From Curtobacterium flaccumfaciens (lineage in GTDB: Bacteria; Actinomycetota; Actinomycetes; Actinomycetales; Microbacteriaceae), in the NCBI GenBank assembly GCA_029689965.1, contig CP121450.1, positions 3,410,001 to 3,474,000 on the forward strand: 64,000 nt of DNA, in the 5' to 3' direction. The position numbers and the translations under genes are program-made. Below the pieces are notes generated by a model. It made no database searches, was not told where the DNA came from, and saw nothing but the letters and a program-made list of their open reading frames with translations. Of this stretch, positions 19,575 to 28,612 are shown in pieces; the first letter of the stretch is position 1, and every line of letters begins with the position of its first letter.

Positions 19575-20674
19575 TCAGCGCCCGGCGGCCACCAGCCCGT
19601 GGGCGGCCGCGACGGCCTCGTTCACGACCCGGCCGGCGTGCACGTTCACCCCGAGGGCGAGCGCGGCGTCGGCCTCCGTCGCCGCCTCCCACCCGTGGTT
19701 CGCGATCGCCACGGCGTACGGCAGCGTGGCGTTCGTCAGCGAGATCGTGCTGGTGCGGGGCACGGCGCCCGGCATGTTCGCCACGCAGTAGTACGCCGAC
19801 TCGTGCACGGCGAAGGTCGGGTCGTCGTGCGTGGTCGGGTGCGAGCCCTCGAAGCAGCCGCCCTGGTCGATGGCGATGTCGACGAGCACCGACCCGGGCC
19901 GCATGTCCGCGACCATCGCGTCGGTCACCAGCTTCGGCGCCGCCGCTCCGGGGATCAGCACGGATCCGATCACGAGGTCGGCGTCGCGCAGCGCCTCGGC
20001 GATCGCGTGGGACGACGACCGCAGCGTCGTGACACGACCGTCGAACCGGGCGTCGAGCGCCCGCAGCCGGGGCAGGCTGATGTCGAACACCGTCACGTCG
20101 GCGCCCATGCCGAGCGCCATCGTCGCGGCGTGCTCTCCCGCGACCCCGCCGCCGATGACGACGACCCGGCCCTTCGGGGTACCGGGGACACCGCCGAGCA
20201 GCAGCCCGCGGCCGCCCTTCGTGCGCATGAGGTGGTTCGCGCCGACCTGGGCCGAGAGTCGGCCGGCGATCTCGGACATCGGCGACAGCAGCGGCAGCGA
20301 CCGGTCGGGCAGCTGCACCGTCTCGTAGGCGATGGCCGTCGCGCCGGAGTCGATGAGCGCGTCGGTCAGCGGCCGGTCCGCGGCGAGGTGCAGGTACGTG
20401 AACAGGACCTGACCGGGCCGGATCGAGGCGTACTCCGACGCCACCGGCTCCTTCACCTTGAGGACGAGCTCGGCGCCGGACCAGACCTCGTCGGCCGTTC
20501 CCACGATCGTCGCACCCGCGGCGGCGTACTCGGCGTCCGGGAAGGACGACCCGTCGCCCGCCCCGACTGCACGAGCACCTCGTGGCCGTGCAGCGCCAGC
20601 TCGGCCACGCCGGCCGGCGTGGCGGCGACGCGGAACTCGTTGTTCTTGATCTCGGTGGGGACGCCGATGCGCAT
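19575..20674 (-). CDS. ald: Alanine dehydrogenase (one frameshift)
   Basis: About 366 aa NAD enzyme, L-alanine to pyruvate and ammonia. MRIGVPTEIKNNEFRVAATP is the signature N-terminus. After VLVQSG one G is missing (CCCC 20561-20564, + strand); adding it gives AGDGSSFPDAEYAAAGATIV. Then follow ELVLKVKEP, the NAD-binding VVVIGGGVAGEHAATMALGM, DIAIDQGGCFE and YYCVANMPGAVPRTST. ATG 20674 is preceded by AAGGAG at a good distance. A roughly 125-bp gap separates it from the oxidase gene upstream. Confidence 0.93.
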
Positions 20675-20799
20675 TGCGGACTCCTTCGTGGGCGGTGCTG
20701 GTGTCCTCACCATTGAGCGCCGGATTCGTTACGGGAGTGTTACTGCCGAACTTTCCTGCGAGATCGAGCCCATCCGTGCCGCGAGATTCGGCGCGAGCG

Positions 20800-22186
20800 T
20801 CAGAACACCTTGCCTGGGTTGAGGATCCCCGCCGGGTCGAACACGCTGCGGATCCCCCGCTGCAGCTCGAGCACGTCATCGCCGAGCTCGTCGCCGATCC
20901 ACCGCCGCTTGAGCACGCCCACGCCGTGCTCCCCCGTGAGCGTCCCGCCGAGCTCGATCGCCGCACGGAACATCGCGTCCGCCGCGTCCCACACGTGCTG
21001 CGGCACCTCGTCGCCGTCGAACACGAAGTTCGGGTGCAGGTTGCCGTCGCCGGCGTGCGCGACCGTCGGGATCGCGATGCCGTACTCGGCACCGATCGCC
21101 TCCACCCGCGCGAACATCTCGGCGAGCCGGCTCCGCGGCACGGCGACGTCCTCGATGAGCACGCGACCGCGCGCCTCCATGGCCGGGTGGAACGACCGGC
21201 GGATCGTCAGCAGGCGCTCGCGTTCGTCCGCCGACCCGGCCAGGTGGACGGTCCCGCCCTCGGCCTGGAGGCGCGGCACGGCTCCCAGCGCCGCCTCCGT
21301 CGCCCCGGGCCGTCGAACTCGACGAGGAGGAACACTCCGTCCGCCGCGGTGCCCCCCACCGTCTGGGCGATGACCTCCGGACCGAGGTACGCGGCGATCC
21401 CCTCGAGCGCGGCCGTGTCGAGCAACTCGACCGTCGACGGTCGGTCCGACCCCGCGACGACCGCGGCGGCGGCCCGCGCTGCCGACTCGACGGACGGGTA
21501 CACCGCACCGAGGGTGGCCGGCGCACCCGCCGGGATCGGCACGAGCCGCACGGTCGCGCCGACGATCACGCCGAGGGTGCCCTCCGACCCCACGAGCAGC
21601 GCCGTCAGGTCGAGCCCGGTGACGCCCTTCACGGTGCTGTGCCCGGTGGAGATCAGCCGACCGTCCGCGAGCACCACGTCGAGACCGAGGACGGCTTCGC
21701 GGGTGACGCCGTACTTGACGCAGCGGAGCCCGCCGGCGTTCGTGGCGATGTTGCCCCGACGCTCGCGATCGCCGCGCTGGCCGGGTCCGGTGCGAACCGG
21801 AGTCCGTGCGCTGCGACGACGGCGTTGAGGTCGCCGTTCAGGACGCCCGGCTCCACCTCGGCGAACTCGTCCTCCGTCGAGACCGACACGATCCGGTCCA
21901 TGTGCGCCACGCTCAGGACGACGCTGCCCTCGGTGCCGTTCGCCCCGCCCGCCAGCCCGGTGCCGGCGCCGCGCGGGACGACCGGGACGCCGAGCTCGGA
22001 GCACGTCCGGAGCGTCGCCTGCACGTGCTCGACCGTCCGGGCCTCGACCACGGCGACGGGGCCGCCGGGCGCGATCCAACCGGACTTGTCCGTCCGTGCC
22101 GCGTCGAGCACGTCCCGCTCGGTCCGGACGACCGTGCCGTCCTCGTCGTGGAGAGCGGAGCGGAGAGCTGCGACGACGGTGTGCAT
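20800..22186 (-). CDS. FAD-linked oxidase, GlcD/D-lactate dehydrogenase type (two frameshifts)
   Basis: About 462 aa. The N-terminal FAD-binding domain (PCMH type) has VPVVPRGAGTGLAGGANGTE; the C-terminal FAD-oxidase domain has VAHAGDGNLHPNFVFDGDE and ends GILNPGKVF. Slips: CCCC 21754-21757 (restored to SVGGNIATNAGGLRCVKYGV) and CCCC 21303-21306 (restored to GATEAALGAVPRLQAEGG). It oxidises a 2-hydroxy acid such as glycolate or lactate; no GlcE/GlcF partner is nearby. The AraC gene just upstream on the same strand is a possible regulator. Confidence 0.85.
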
Positions 22187-22221
22187 CCCGCCACGCTACG
22201 GCAGCGCCGGCACCGCCGAGG

Positions 22222-23190
22222 TCAGTGCGATCGGAGGGACTCGCTCGGCAGCTCGCCGAAGCGCGCGCGGTAGGTCGCCGAGAACCGCCCGAGGTGCCCG
22301 AAGCCCCAGGCCCGGGCGACGTCCGCGACCGAGGTCTCGTCTCGGTCGCCCCGCAGGAGATCGGCACGCGCGCCGTCCAGCCGCACGCTGCGGAGCAGCT
22401 CGCCGGGCGTCTGCCCGAGGTGCCGCCGGAGCGACTGCTGCAGCCCGCGCGGGCTGAGGCCGGCCGCGACGGCGATCTCGGGCGTGCCGATCGGCTCCCG
22501 CGCGTGATCGTGCACGTACTCGAGCGCGCGGCGGAGTCGTTCGTGTTCGGGGCCGCTGCCGGTGACCGAGGCGCGCCAGCGACTGCGATGCGGGAAGGCC
22601 GCGACCGCCGCGCTCGCGAACGCCTCGGCGATGTCGCGCCGGGAGGCTTCGGACAGCTCGTGCTCGACGTCGAGCCACGTGGACGAGCAGGCGCGGACGA
22701 CCGACTGCCACGCCCGCATCCCGTCGGCGGACGGGCGACGCATCGGCTCGAACGCGAAGTCGTCCTCGCCGACCACGGCACGCACGAACGCTGCGTCGAG
22801 GTGGACGAGGTTGAGGGCGATGTCGCGGTGGTGCAGCTCGTACGTCGCCGCGAAGGGCAGCACGACGGGAACGCCCGGTTCGAGGTCGAACGTCTCGCCG
22901 TCGTACGCGATCGTGCTCGATCCGCTCCGCATCCACGCGACGACGAACTCGTCGTCGACGCGGCTGTCGCTCCGCAGGTCCACCAGGAACCGCGAGGAAC
23001 GGAGTGAGATCCGGTCGTCGCCGACCCCGGCGAAGTCCCATCGGGTCTGCGGCCCGGTGCGCCGCACGGTCGGCGCACGGAAGTCGTAGTCGCCGGCGAA
23101 GAAGGCGAGCGCCTGGTCGACGTCGGTGCCCACGAGGCGCCGGAGGTACCGCGAGTCGCCGGAGCGGCGGGGAGCGGCGGTGGTCAGCAT
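22222..23190 (-). CDS. AraC-family transcriptional regulator
   Basis: About 322 aa. The N-terminal effector/cupin-like part includes EFVVAWMRSGSSTIAYDGET and GVPVVLPFAATYELHHRDIA, similar to AraC_binding_2. The C-terminal double HTH (about 215-320) shows PEIAVAAGLSPRGLQQSLRR and VADVARAWGFGHLGRFSATY, RARFGELPSESLR. ATG 23190 is used; an in-frame start at 23220 is possible. Transcribed toward the FAD oxidase with a 35-bp gap. No frameshift. Confidence 0.88.
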   Translation of the reverse strand: MLTTAAPRRSGDSRYLRRLVGTDVDQALAFFAGDYDFRAPTVRRTGPQTRWDFAGVGDDRISLRSSRFLVDLRSDSRVDDEFVVAWMRSGSSTIAYDGETFDLEPGVPVVLPFAATYELHHRDIALNLVHLDAAFVRAVVGEDDFAFEPMRRPSADGMRAWQSVVRACSSTWLDVEHELSEASRRDIAEAFASAAVAAFPHRSRWRASVTGSGPEHERLRRALEYVHDHAREPIGTPEIAVAAGLSPRGLQQSLRRHLGQTPGELLRSVRLDGARADLLRGDRDETSVADVARAWGFGHLGRFSATYRARFGELPSESLRSH

Positions 23191-23239
23191 GCACCAGAAC
23201 GTACTGGGCACCACCGACAATCCAGCGCGGCGACGTGGC

Positions 23240-24202
23240 TCAGGGCTGCAGGATCGCCTGACCGACGCTCTCGTCGAGGATGAGGTCGGTGACGAGTCCG
23301 GCGGCGAGCGCTCCCCGCAGCGATGCCGCCTTCGAACGCCCGGCGACCACGCACACCCGGCGTGGCGCCCGCTTGATGGTGTCGAGGTCCGGTCCGCCCG
23401 CGCGGGCGTTCACGCCGATGTCCTTCCACGACCCGTCCGCGCGGTAGAACACGGTCGAGACGTCGCCCACGACCTCGGCCCTCGACAGTTCGTCCTGGTC
23501 GGACGGGTCGAGGTAACCGCCGGAGTACACGTGCGAGGGCACCGGGGCCTGTGGTGCCCCCACGCCGAACACCACGAGGTCCATGCGCTCGTGCAGGTCG
23601 AGCACGCGGCGGATCGAGCGTTCCCGGAACAGGGCCTCCTTCGTGGTGGGGTCGTCGAAGAACGCGGGCACGGGGAACTGCTGCACGAAGGCGCCGTACG
23701 CCTCGCCGAACCGCCGGAGGATCTCGGACGCGTAGACGATGCCGGTCGTGCGGGTGTTCGCCGCGCCGTTGATCTGCACGACCGTCGAACCGTGCGTGGT
23801 CTTGGGCACGAGGTACCGGCTGACCGCGCTCACGGTCGACCCCCACGAGATCCCGATGACCATGTTCGACTCGACGTACTGCGTGAGGATCCGGGCGGCG
23901 GACAGTGCCACGCGTTCGAGTCGGTCGACGTCGCTCGTGTGGTCGGGCACCGGCACCACGTGCGCGTGCACGCCGAACCGGGAACGGATGCTGCGGCTGA
24001 GCGCGGCGGCCTGGTCGAGCGGCGAGCGGATCTGGATGTCGACGAGCCCGGTGTCCCTGGCGTACTTCAGCAGGCGGGACACCGACGAGCGCGAGGTGCC
24101 GAGCTCGTCGGCGATCGCGTCCATCGTCAGGTCCTGCAGGTAGTACAGGTGCGCGGCGCGCAGCGCCTGCTGCGTCCGCATCGGCTGCGCCGCGTCGCTC
24201 AT
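23240..24202 (-). CDS. SorC/DeoR-type sugar-binding transcriptional regulator (next to glpD)
   Basis: 320 residues. N-terminal HTH: ALRAAHLYYLQDLTMDAIAD, ELGTSRSSVSRLLKYARDTG. The C-terminal SorC-type effector domain is related to NagB-like isomerases: VIGISWGSTVSAVSRYLVPK, VVQINGAANT and VFGVGAPQAPVPS. ATG 24202 follows ACGGAGCACC. It is divergent from glpD, with two TGCAC-N4-GTGCA dyads in between, so it probably represses glpD and itself in response to glycerol phosphate or a related ligand (inference). Confidence 0.88.
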   Translation of the reverse strand: MSDAAQPMRTQQALRAAHLYYLQDLTMDAIADELGTSRSSVSRLLKYARDTGLVDIQIRSPLDQAAALSRSIRSRFGVHAHVVPVPDHTSDVDRLERVALSAARILTQYVESNMVIGISWGSTVSAVSRYLVPKTTHGSTVVQINGAANTRTTGIVYASEILRRFGEAYGAFVQQFPVPAFFDDPTTKEALFRERSIRRVLDLHERMDLVVFGVGAPQAPVPSHVYSGGYLDPSDQDELSRAEVVGDVSTVFYRADGSWKDIGVNARAGGPDLDTIKRAPRRVCVVAGRSKAASLRGALAAGLVTDLILDESVGQAILQP

Positions 24203-24229
24203 GGTGCTCCGTTCCCTCGAACGCAACCA

Positions 24230-24243
24230 TGCACGGACGTGCA
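24230..24243. promoter_or_regulatory. Candidate regulator operator, site 1
   Basis: Perfect dyad TGCACGGACGTGCA (TGCAC-N4-GTGCA), 28 bases upstream of the SorC-type regulator start. Its partner is site 2, centred 75 bp away. Confidence 0.6.
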
Positions 24244-24304
24244 CGGCCTCTGCAACCCCTGTCGCGCCTCCCGGCCTTCCTGACGTCCGCTCCCACAGGC
24301 GTGC

Positions 24305-24318
24305 TGCACATCCGTGCA
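24305..24318. promoter_or_regulatory. Candidate regulator operator, site 2
   Basis: Perfect dyad TGCACATCCGTGCA, same arms and spacing as site 1, 78 bases upstream of the glpD start. Two matching sites in one divergent region support regulation by the adjacent SorC-type protein. Confidence 0.6.
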
Positions 24319-24395
24319 CGCGAGTTGCCCGACCTCTCACCCGGGGCGCACGATCGGTGTCGACCCAACGGAACCGACCAAGGAAGCGACGCACC

Positions 24396-26122
24396 ATGTC
24401 GAAGAAGACGCAGTCACGGAACACGGTGAGCGCGCTCACGGAGCGCCCCCGTGCGCAGGTCCTCATCGTCGGCGGCGGCATCAACGGCATCGCCACGTTC
24501 CGCGACCTCGCCCTGCAGGGCGTCGACGTCGCCCTCGTCGAGCGCGGCGACTACGCCTCCGGCGCCTCGGCCGCCTCGAGCCACATGATCCACGGCGGCA
24601 TCCGGTACCTCGAGAACGGCGAGTTCCGCCTGGTGCGCGAGAGCGTGCAGGAGCGCAACGGCCTCATCCGCATCGCGCCGCACTACGTCAAGCCGCTGCA
24701 GACGACGATGCCGATCTTCTCGACGTTCTCCGGCATCATGAACGCTCCCCTGCGCATGCTGACCCACAAGCAGCGTTCGACGAAGGAGCGCGGCGCCGCC
24801 CTCATCAAGATCGGGATGACCATCTACGACTCGTTCTCGCGGGACGGCGGATCGGTGCCGAAGCACCGCTTCCTCACGAAGAAGGCCGCGCTCGAGGACA
24901 TGCCGGCGCTCAACAGGGACCTGAAGTACACGGGCACGTACTACGACGCCTCGGTGCACGAGCCGGAGCGTCTGGCGCTCGACGTGCTCAAGGACGGCCT
25001 GGCCGCCGGAGGCGACCGCGCACGCGCGGTCAACTACGTCGAGGCCGCGGGCACCCGGGACGGCGGCGTCCTGCTCCGCGACCGCGAGACCGGTTCGGAG
25101 TTCGTGTTCGAGGCCGACGTCGTGGTGAACGCGTCGGGCCCCTGGACCGACCTGACGAACGAGGCCTTCGGTGGCGAGACGAGGTTCATGGGCGGGACGA
25201 AGGGCTCCCACATCGTCGTCGACAACCCCGAGCTCCTCGAGGCCACCAAGGGTCGTGAGCTGTTCTTCGAGAACGACGACGGCCGCATCGTGCTCATCTA
25301 CCCGCTCAAGGGCCGGGTCCTGATCGGGACGACCGACATCGACGCCGACCCGTCGCAGCCCGCCGTCTGCACCGAGGAAGAGGTCGACTACTTCTTCGGG
25401 CTCGTGCGGCACGTGTTCCCGCAGATCGCGCTCGACCGGTCGCACATCGTCTACCGCTACTCGGGCATCCGCCCGCTCCCCGCCACGAGGACACCGCTCC
25501 CGGGTTCGTGTCCCGCGACTACCGGATCGTCGACACCCCGATCGCGGGGCTGCCGTCCACCACGGTGCTGTCGCTCGTCGGCGGCAAGTGGACGACCTTC
25601 CGCGCCCTTGCCGCGCACCTCTCCACCGAGGTCACGACCAAGCTCGGCGTCGCCCGGCGCGTTGACACGGCGGGTCTCGCCATCGGCGGCGGCAAGGACT
25701 TCCCGACGACGGAGGCGCAGCGTGCGCTCTGGATCAAGTCGCACCGCGACGGGCTCGACGCGTCGCTCGTGGACGGCCTGCTCGAGCGCTACGGCACCCG
25801 CGCCGCCGACGTCGTGGACGTCCTGGTCGACGGGCCGGTCGAGCCGTTGGAGTCCGACCCGGCGCTCACCCGTGCCGAGGTCGCGTACTTCGCCGAGCAC
25901 GAGCACGCCGTGCACCTGGTCGACGTGGTGCTGCGTCGCACGAACCTCGCGTTCGTGGGCGGTGTCACGATCGACCTGCTCGACGAGCTGGCCGACGTGC
26001 TGGCCGGGGTGCTGGGCTGGGCGCCCGAGGAGCGCGCGGACGAGGTCCAGCGGACGCTCGACGTCCTGCGCGAGGCGCACGGCGTCATCGTGCCGCTGAC
26101 GTCCGCCTCGCAGCTCGCCTGA
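24396..26122 (+). CDS. glpD: Aerobic glycerol-3-phosphate dehydrogenase (one frameshift)
   Basis: About 576 aa FAD enzyme at the membrane surface, sn-glycerol 3-phosphate to dihydroxyacetone phosphate with electrons to quinone. FAD motif VLIVGGGINGIATFRDLALQ (about 23-42); SHMIHGGIRYLENGEFRLVR and GTKGSHIVVDNPE are family signatures. At about 25485-25488 one G is missing (ACGAGG for ACGGAGG); restoring it gives PLPATEDTAPGFVSRDYRIV and the C-terminal domain (VGGKWTTFRALA) to 26122. ATG 24396 follows AAGGAAGCGACGC. Divergent from its likely regulator. Confidence 0.94.
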
Positions 26123-26142
26123 CCCGGGTTCCGGCGCAGCGG

Positions 26143-26310
26143 CTCGTCTCGTCCCGTCTCGTCTCGTCTCGATGAGACGAGACGCCGGCGACCTGGCGAG
26201 ACACCGCCCGTCTGGCGAGACACTGCCGAATCCAGCGTCGTCTCGCGGCGGAGGCGGCGTCTCGCCGCCGGCACGGCGTCTCGCGTCGATGAGACGAGAC
26301 GCCGGCTGCG
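26143..26310. repeat. GAGACGAGACG repeat region
   Basis: Built from short inverted words. The 19-mer GATGAGACGAGACGCCGGC occurs at 26171-26189 and 26288-26306; stretches of TCTCGTCTCG precede the first copy, and GGCGAGACAC and GGCGTCTCGC words lie between. Fills the gap after glpD; no gene. Confidence 0.85.
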
Positions 26311-26335
26311 CAACACGGCGTGCGACACGTACCGC

Positions 26336-26387
26336 AGGACGGGCTGGAGGGACGGTGCCGGCTGGCACCGTCCCTCCAGCCCGTCCT
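26336..26387. terminator. Very strong hairpin between convergent glpD and phosphatase genes
   Basis: Perfect 24-bp stem: left arm 26336-26359, right arm 26364-26387, loop GGCT. The core CTGGAGGGACGGTGCC relates it to the CTGGAGGC family. Position between two converging genes suggests a bidirectional terminator, though there is no T-tract. Confidence 0.8.
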
Positions 26388-26411
26388 GTGGTCGCCTCGC
26401 GCGACCGCGCG

Positions 26412-27068
26412 TCAGAAGCGCTCGCCCGTCGGGTCCTGCGCCGTCCGATCGACGAGCTGTTCGCCGCCGACGGGCTCGCCCTCCCAGTCGACGAGGCGCC
26501 AGCCGTCGTCGAACGACCCGTCGAGCTCCACGATCCCGGTGTTCTCCAGGTGTCGTCGCGTGCCGAACTCGTCCGGCGTGTTGTGCGCGACGGCGCTCGC
26601 CCACGTCCGGATCGCCGCGCCGTGGCTGACCGCGGCCGCGACCTCGGCGCCGGTCGCGACGATCCGACGGACGGCGTCGTCGTAGCGCTCGAAGAACTCG
26701 ATCCCGCTCTCCGCGCCGGGCATCCGGGTGGTCCGGTCCCCCAGCGACCAGCCGTGCACGGTGGAGATGTACGTCTGCACGGACACCCTGTCGCTCTTGC
26801 CCTGGGTGTCGCCGGCCTCGATCTCGCGCAGCCCGGGGAGGACCACCGGCTCGAGCCCGAGCGCCGCCGCGAGCGGTGCGGCCGTGATCTGGGTCCGGAC
26901 CATCGTCGACGTGAAGAGCCGCTCGATGCCCCGGTCGGCGAGCGCCGCCGGGAGCGCGTCCGCCTGCTGCTGCCCGAGCTCCGTGAGACCCGGCCCGGGC
27001 ACCACGGCGTCGAGGACGCCGTTCACGTTCGCGGGGGTCTGGCCGTGGCGGATCAGCAGCAGTCGCAT
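26412..27068 (-). CDS. Histidine phosphatase (phosphoglycerate mutase-like)
   Basis: 218 residues. The catalytic LLLIRHGQTPANVNG (RHG phosphohistidine motif, His8) begins the protein; GLREIEAGDTQGKS supplies the Glu region and VSHGAAIRTWAS the second histidine. Broad-specificity phosphatase rather than glycolytic dPGM, judging by the short C-terminal part. ATG 27068. It is upstream-adjacent to rpmJ on the same strand with a 29-bp gap, so it may be co-transcribed with it. Confidence 0.88.
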   Translation of the reverse strand: MRLLLIRHGQTPANVNGVLDAVVPGPGLTELGQQQADALPAALADRGIERLFTSTMVRTQITAAPLAAALGLEPVVLPGLREIEAGDTQGKSDRVSVQTYISTVHGWSLGDRTTRMPGAESGIEFFERYDDAVRRIVATGAEVAAAVSHGAAIRTWASAVAHNTPDEFGTRRHLENTGIVELDGSFDDGWRLVDWEGEPVGGEQLVDRTAQDPTGERF

Positions 27069-27097
27069 GGTGCCACACTACGGAACACCCTCGGTGG

Positions 27098-27220
27098 CTA
27101 GCCCTGACGGGTGTTCCAGCGCGGGTTCTTCTTATTGATGACGTAGACGCGACCGCGCCGGCGGACCACCTGCGAGCCCGGGATCTTCTTGAGCGCCTTG
27201 AGCGAGTTGCGGACCTTCAC
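27098..27220 (-). CDS. rpmJ: 50S ribosomal protein L36, zinc-independent (C-minus) paralog
   Basis: 40 residues: [20 protein letters not shown], then [20 protein letters not shown] and TAG. The four zinc cysteines of standard L36 are absent, marking the C-minus form made under zinc limitation. GTG 27220 follows GGAGGAGAACTAC (AGGAG at 7 bases). Divergent from a COG0523 gene across a short AT-rich region with a candidate Zur site, the usual context of C-minus ribosomal paralogs. Confidence 0.92.
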   Translation of the reverse strand: MKVRNSLKALKKIPGSQVVRRRGRVYVINKKNPRWNTRQG

Positions 27221-27238
27221 GTAGTTCTCCTCCGTACG

Positions 27239-27267
27239 GGTTCTCTACATGAGAACGATGATCATGT
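27239..27267. promoter_or_regulatory. Candidate Zur operator between rpmJ and the COG0523 gene
   Basis: AT-richer island with the dyad GTTCTC-N5-GAGAAC (27240-27256) overlapping TGAGAACGATGATCATG (27250-27266), which resembles actinobacterial Zur boxes of the TGA-AACGAT-TCA type. It lies directly upstream of both divergent genes. Assignment is by context and rough motif only. Confidence 0.45.
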
Positions 27268-27279
27268 ACATTAGCTCAC

Positions 27280-28302
27280 ATGCGTCCCGCCGCCATCACC
27301 CTCGTCTCCGCCCTGCACGACGTCGACGCCGACCGGGTCGCCGCCCGCATCTCCGTGGGCCACCGGATGCACGTCACCGGCAGTGCGTTCGCGGCAGCGC
27401 GGGCGATCGCCGGCCGGTCGGACCAGCTCGACCGGGTCTGCGGGCCGGACGCCGACCACACCCTCGTCGTCACACTGCCCCCGGGCGGCGATCCACGCGC
27501 CGTCGGGATGATGCTCGCGAACGCCGCTCGGTCGGAGACCGGGGACGACCGGATCCTGCGACACGTCGTGAGCGTCCTGCGCGCCGACGATGTCGCCCGC
27601 CTGCTCTGGTCGGACGTCGACGACGCGTTCGTGGCCGCGGACCGGGTGGCGTCGCTCGTCGAGTACGCCACGGTGATCGTGCTCGACCGGGTCGAGCCCG
27701 TGCCGGTCGAGCGTCGACGCGCCCTGCTCGCGCTGCTCCACCGCATGGCTCCGCAGGCCGTGGTCGTCGCGGTCTCCTCGATCCGCAGCGCCGCCGATCT
27801 GCCGGCCTCGAACGGTGGAGCCGCGCGTGTCCTGGCCGACGGGGCCGGGTGGATGCGAGCCCTGTCCGGCTCCTCGGGCCGCGCGCCGCAGGACGGTCTC
27901 GTCGCGCTGCGCTACCGGGAGCCCCTGCCGTTCCACCCCGGCCGGCTGGCCACCGTGGTCGAGGAGGACCTGTCAGCCGGGGCGAACGGCCGCGTGCTGC
28001 GGTCGAAGGGGTTCTTCCGGCTGGCCTCCCGTCCGGACCACGTCGGCTCGTGGTCGAGCCTCGGGGCGATGCTCGCCCTCGACCCCACCGCGAACGCGTC
28101 CTGGGACGAGGACGCGCCCGTCGGGCAGGCGCTCTGGTTCGTCGGCGAGCGGCTCGACGTGCCCGCCATCGAGCGGGCGCTGGACAGCGCGCTGCTCACG
28201 GCGCCGGAGCTCCTCGCCGGGCCGGAGCTCTGGCGGAGCTGGGCGGACCCGTTCCCGGTGTGGCCGGCGCTCGACCCCTCGGGCGAGCACCGCCGCGACT
28301 GA
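27280..28302 (+). CDS. COG0523/CobW-like protein without a P-loop
   Basis: 340 residues. The C-terminal half is a clear CobW C-terminal domain: GRVLRSKGFFRLASRPDHVG, SWSSLGAMLALDP and GQALWFVGERLDVPAIERAL. The N-terminal half has the right size for the GTPase domain, but it lacks the GxxGxGKT Walker A, the CxCC metal motif and NKxD; it opens MRPAAITLVSALHDVDADRV. So it is probably not an active GTPase. Location beside C-minus rpmJ points to zinc homeostasis (inference). No frameshift, so the degeneracy is real. Confidence 0.78.
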   Translation: MRPAAITLVSALHDVDADRVAARISVGHRMHVTGSAFAAARAIAGRSDQLDRVCGPDADHTLVVTLPPGGDPRAVGMMLANAARSETGDDRILRHVVSVLRADDVARLLWSDVDDAFVAADRVASLVEYATVIVLDRVEPVPVERRRALLALLHRMAPQAVVVAVSSIRSAADLPASNGGAARVLADGAGWMRALSGSSGRAPQDGLVALRYREPLPFHPGRLATVVEEDLSAGANGRVLRSKGFFRLASRPDHVGSWSSLGAMLALDPTANASWDEDAPVGQALWFVGERLDVPAIERALDSALLTAPELLAGPELWRSWADPFPVWPALDPSGEHRRD

Positions 28303-28449
28303 CGCGGGCGCGGCGGCAGGCGCGGGCGCGGCGGCAGGCGCGGGCGCGGCGGCAGGCGCGGGCGCGGCGGCAGGCGCGGGCGCGGCGGCAGGCGCGGGCG
28401 GCAGACGCGGGCGGCAGGCGCAGGCGGCGGCAGACGCGGGCGGCAGGCG
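28303..28449. repeat. 18-bp GC-only tandem array
   Basis: Five exact copies of CGCGGGCGCGGCGGCAGG from 28303 to 28392, then degenerate pieces (GGCGGCAGACGCGGGC) to about 28449. It begins right after the stop of the COG0523 gene. No gene is visible from 28303 to 28612. Confidence 0.92.
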
Positions 28450-28545
28450 CGTACGACACGGGGCGGAGCCGGAACGACGTCTCCGCTGTCGCACGACGAC
28501 CACGTTGTCGCCGCTCCCGCTGCGCGAAGGCCCGCGTCCGCAAAG

Positions 28546-28585
28546 AACGACGAGGCCGCTGTCGTGCGACAGCGACCTCGTCGTT
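28546..28585. terminator. 40-bp dyad between convergent genes
   Basis: AACGACGAGG-C-CGCTGTCG then TG then CGACAGCG-A-CCTCGTCGTT, a 19-bp arm with a single mismatch. It stands 28 bp from the end of the MFS gene and is a likely bidirectional terminator. A related word (CGCTGTCGCACGACGA) occurs 60 bases upstream, which suggests it also belongs to a repeat family. Confidence 0.7.
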
Positions 28586-28612
28586 CCGAGTCCGCACCAC
28601 GGACCCCCGGCA

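Noticed and set aside
19500..19791. Extended C-terminus of the TspO protein reading antisense through ald
   Set aside because: TspO homology stops near 19450; the rest crosses a repeat and mirrors ald, so loss of the stop by a one-base slip is more likely.
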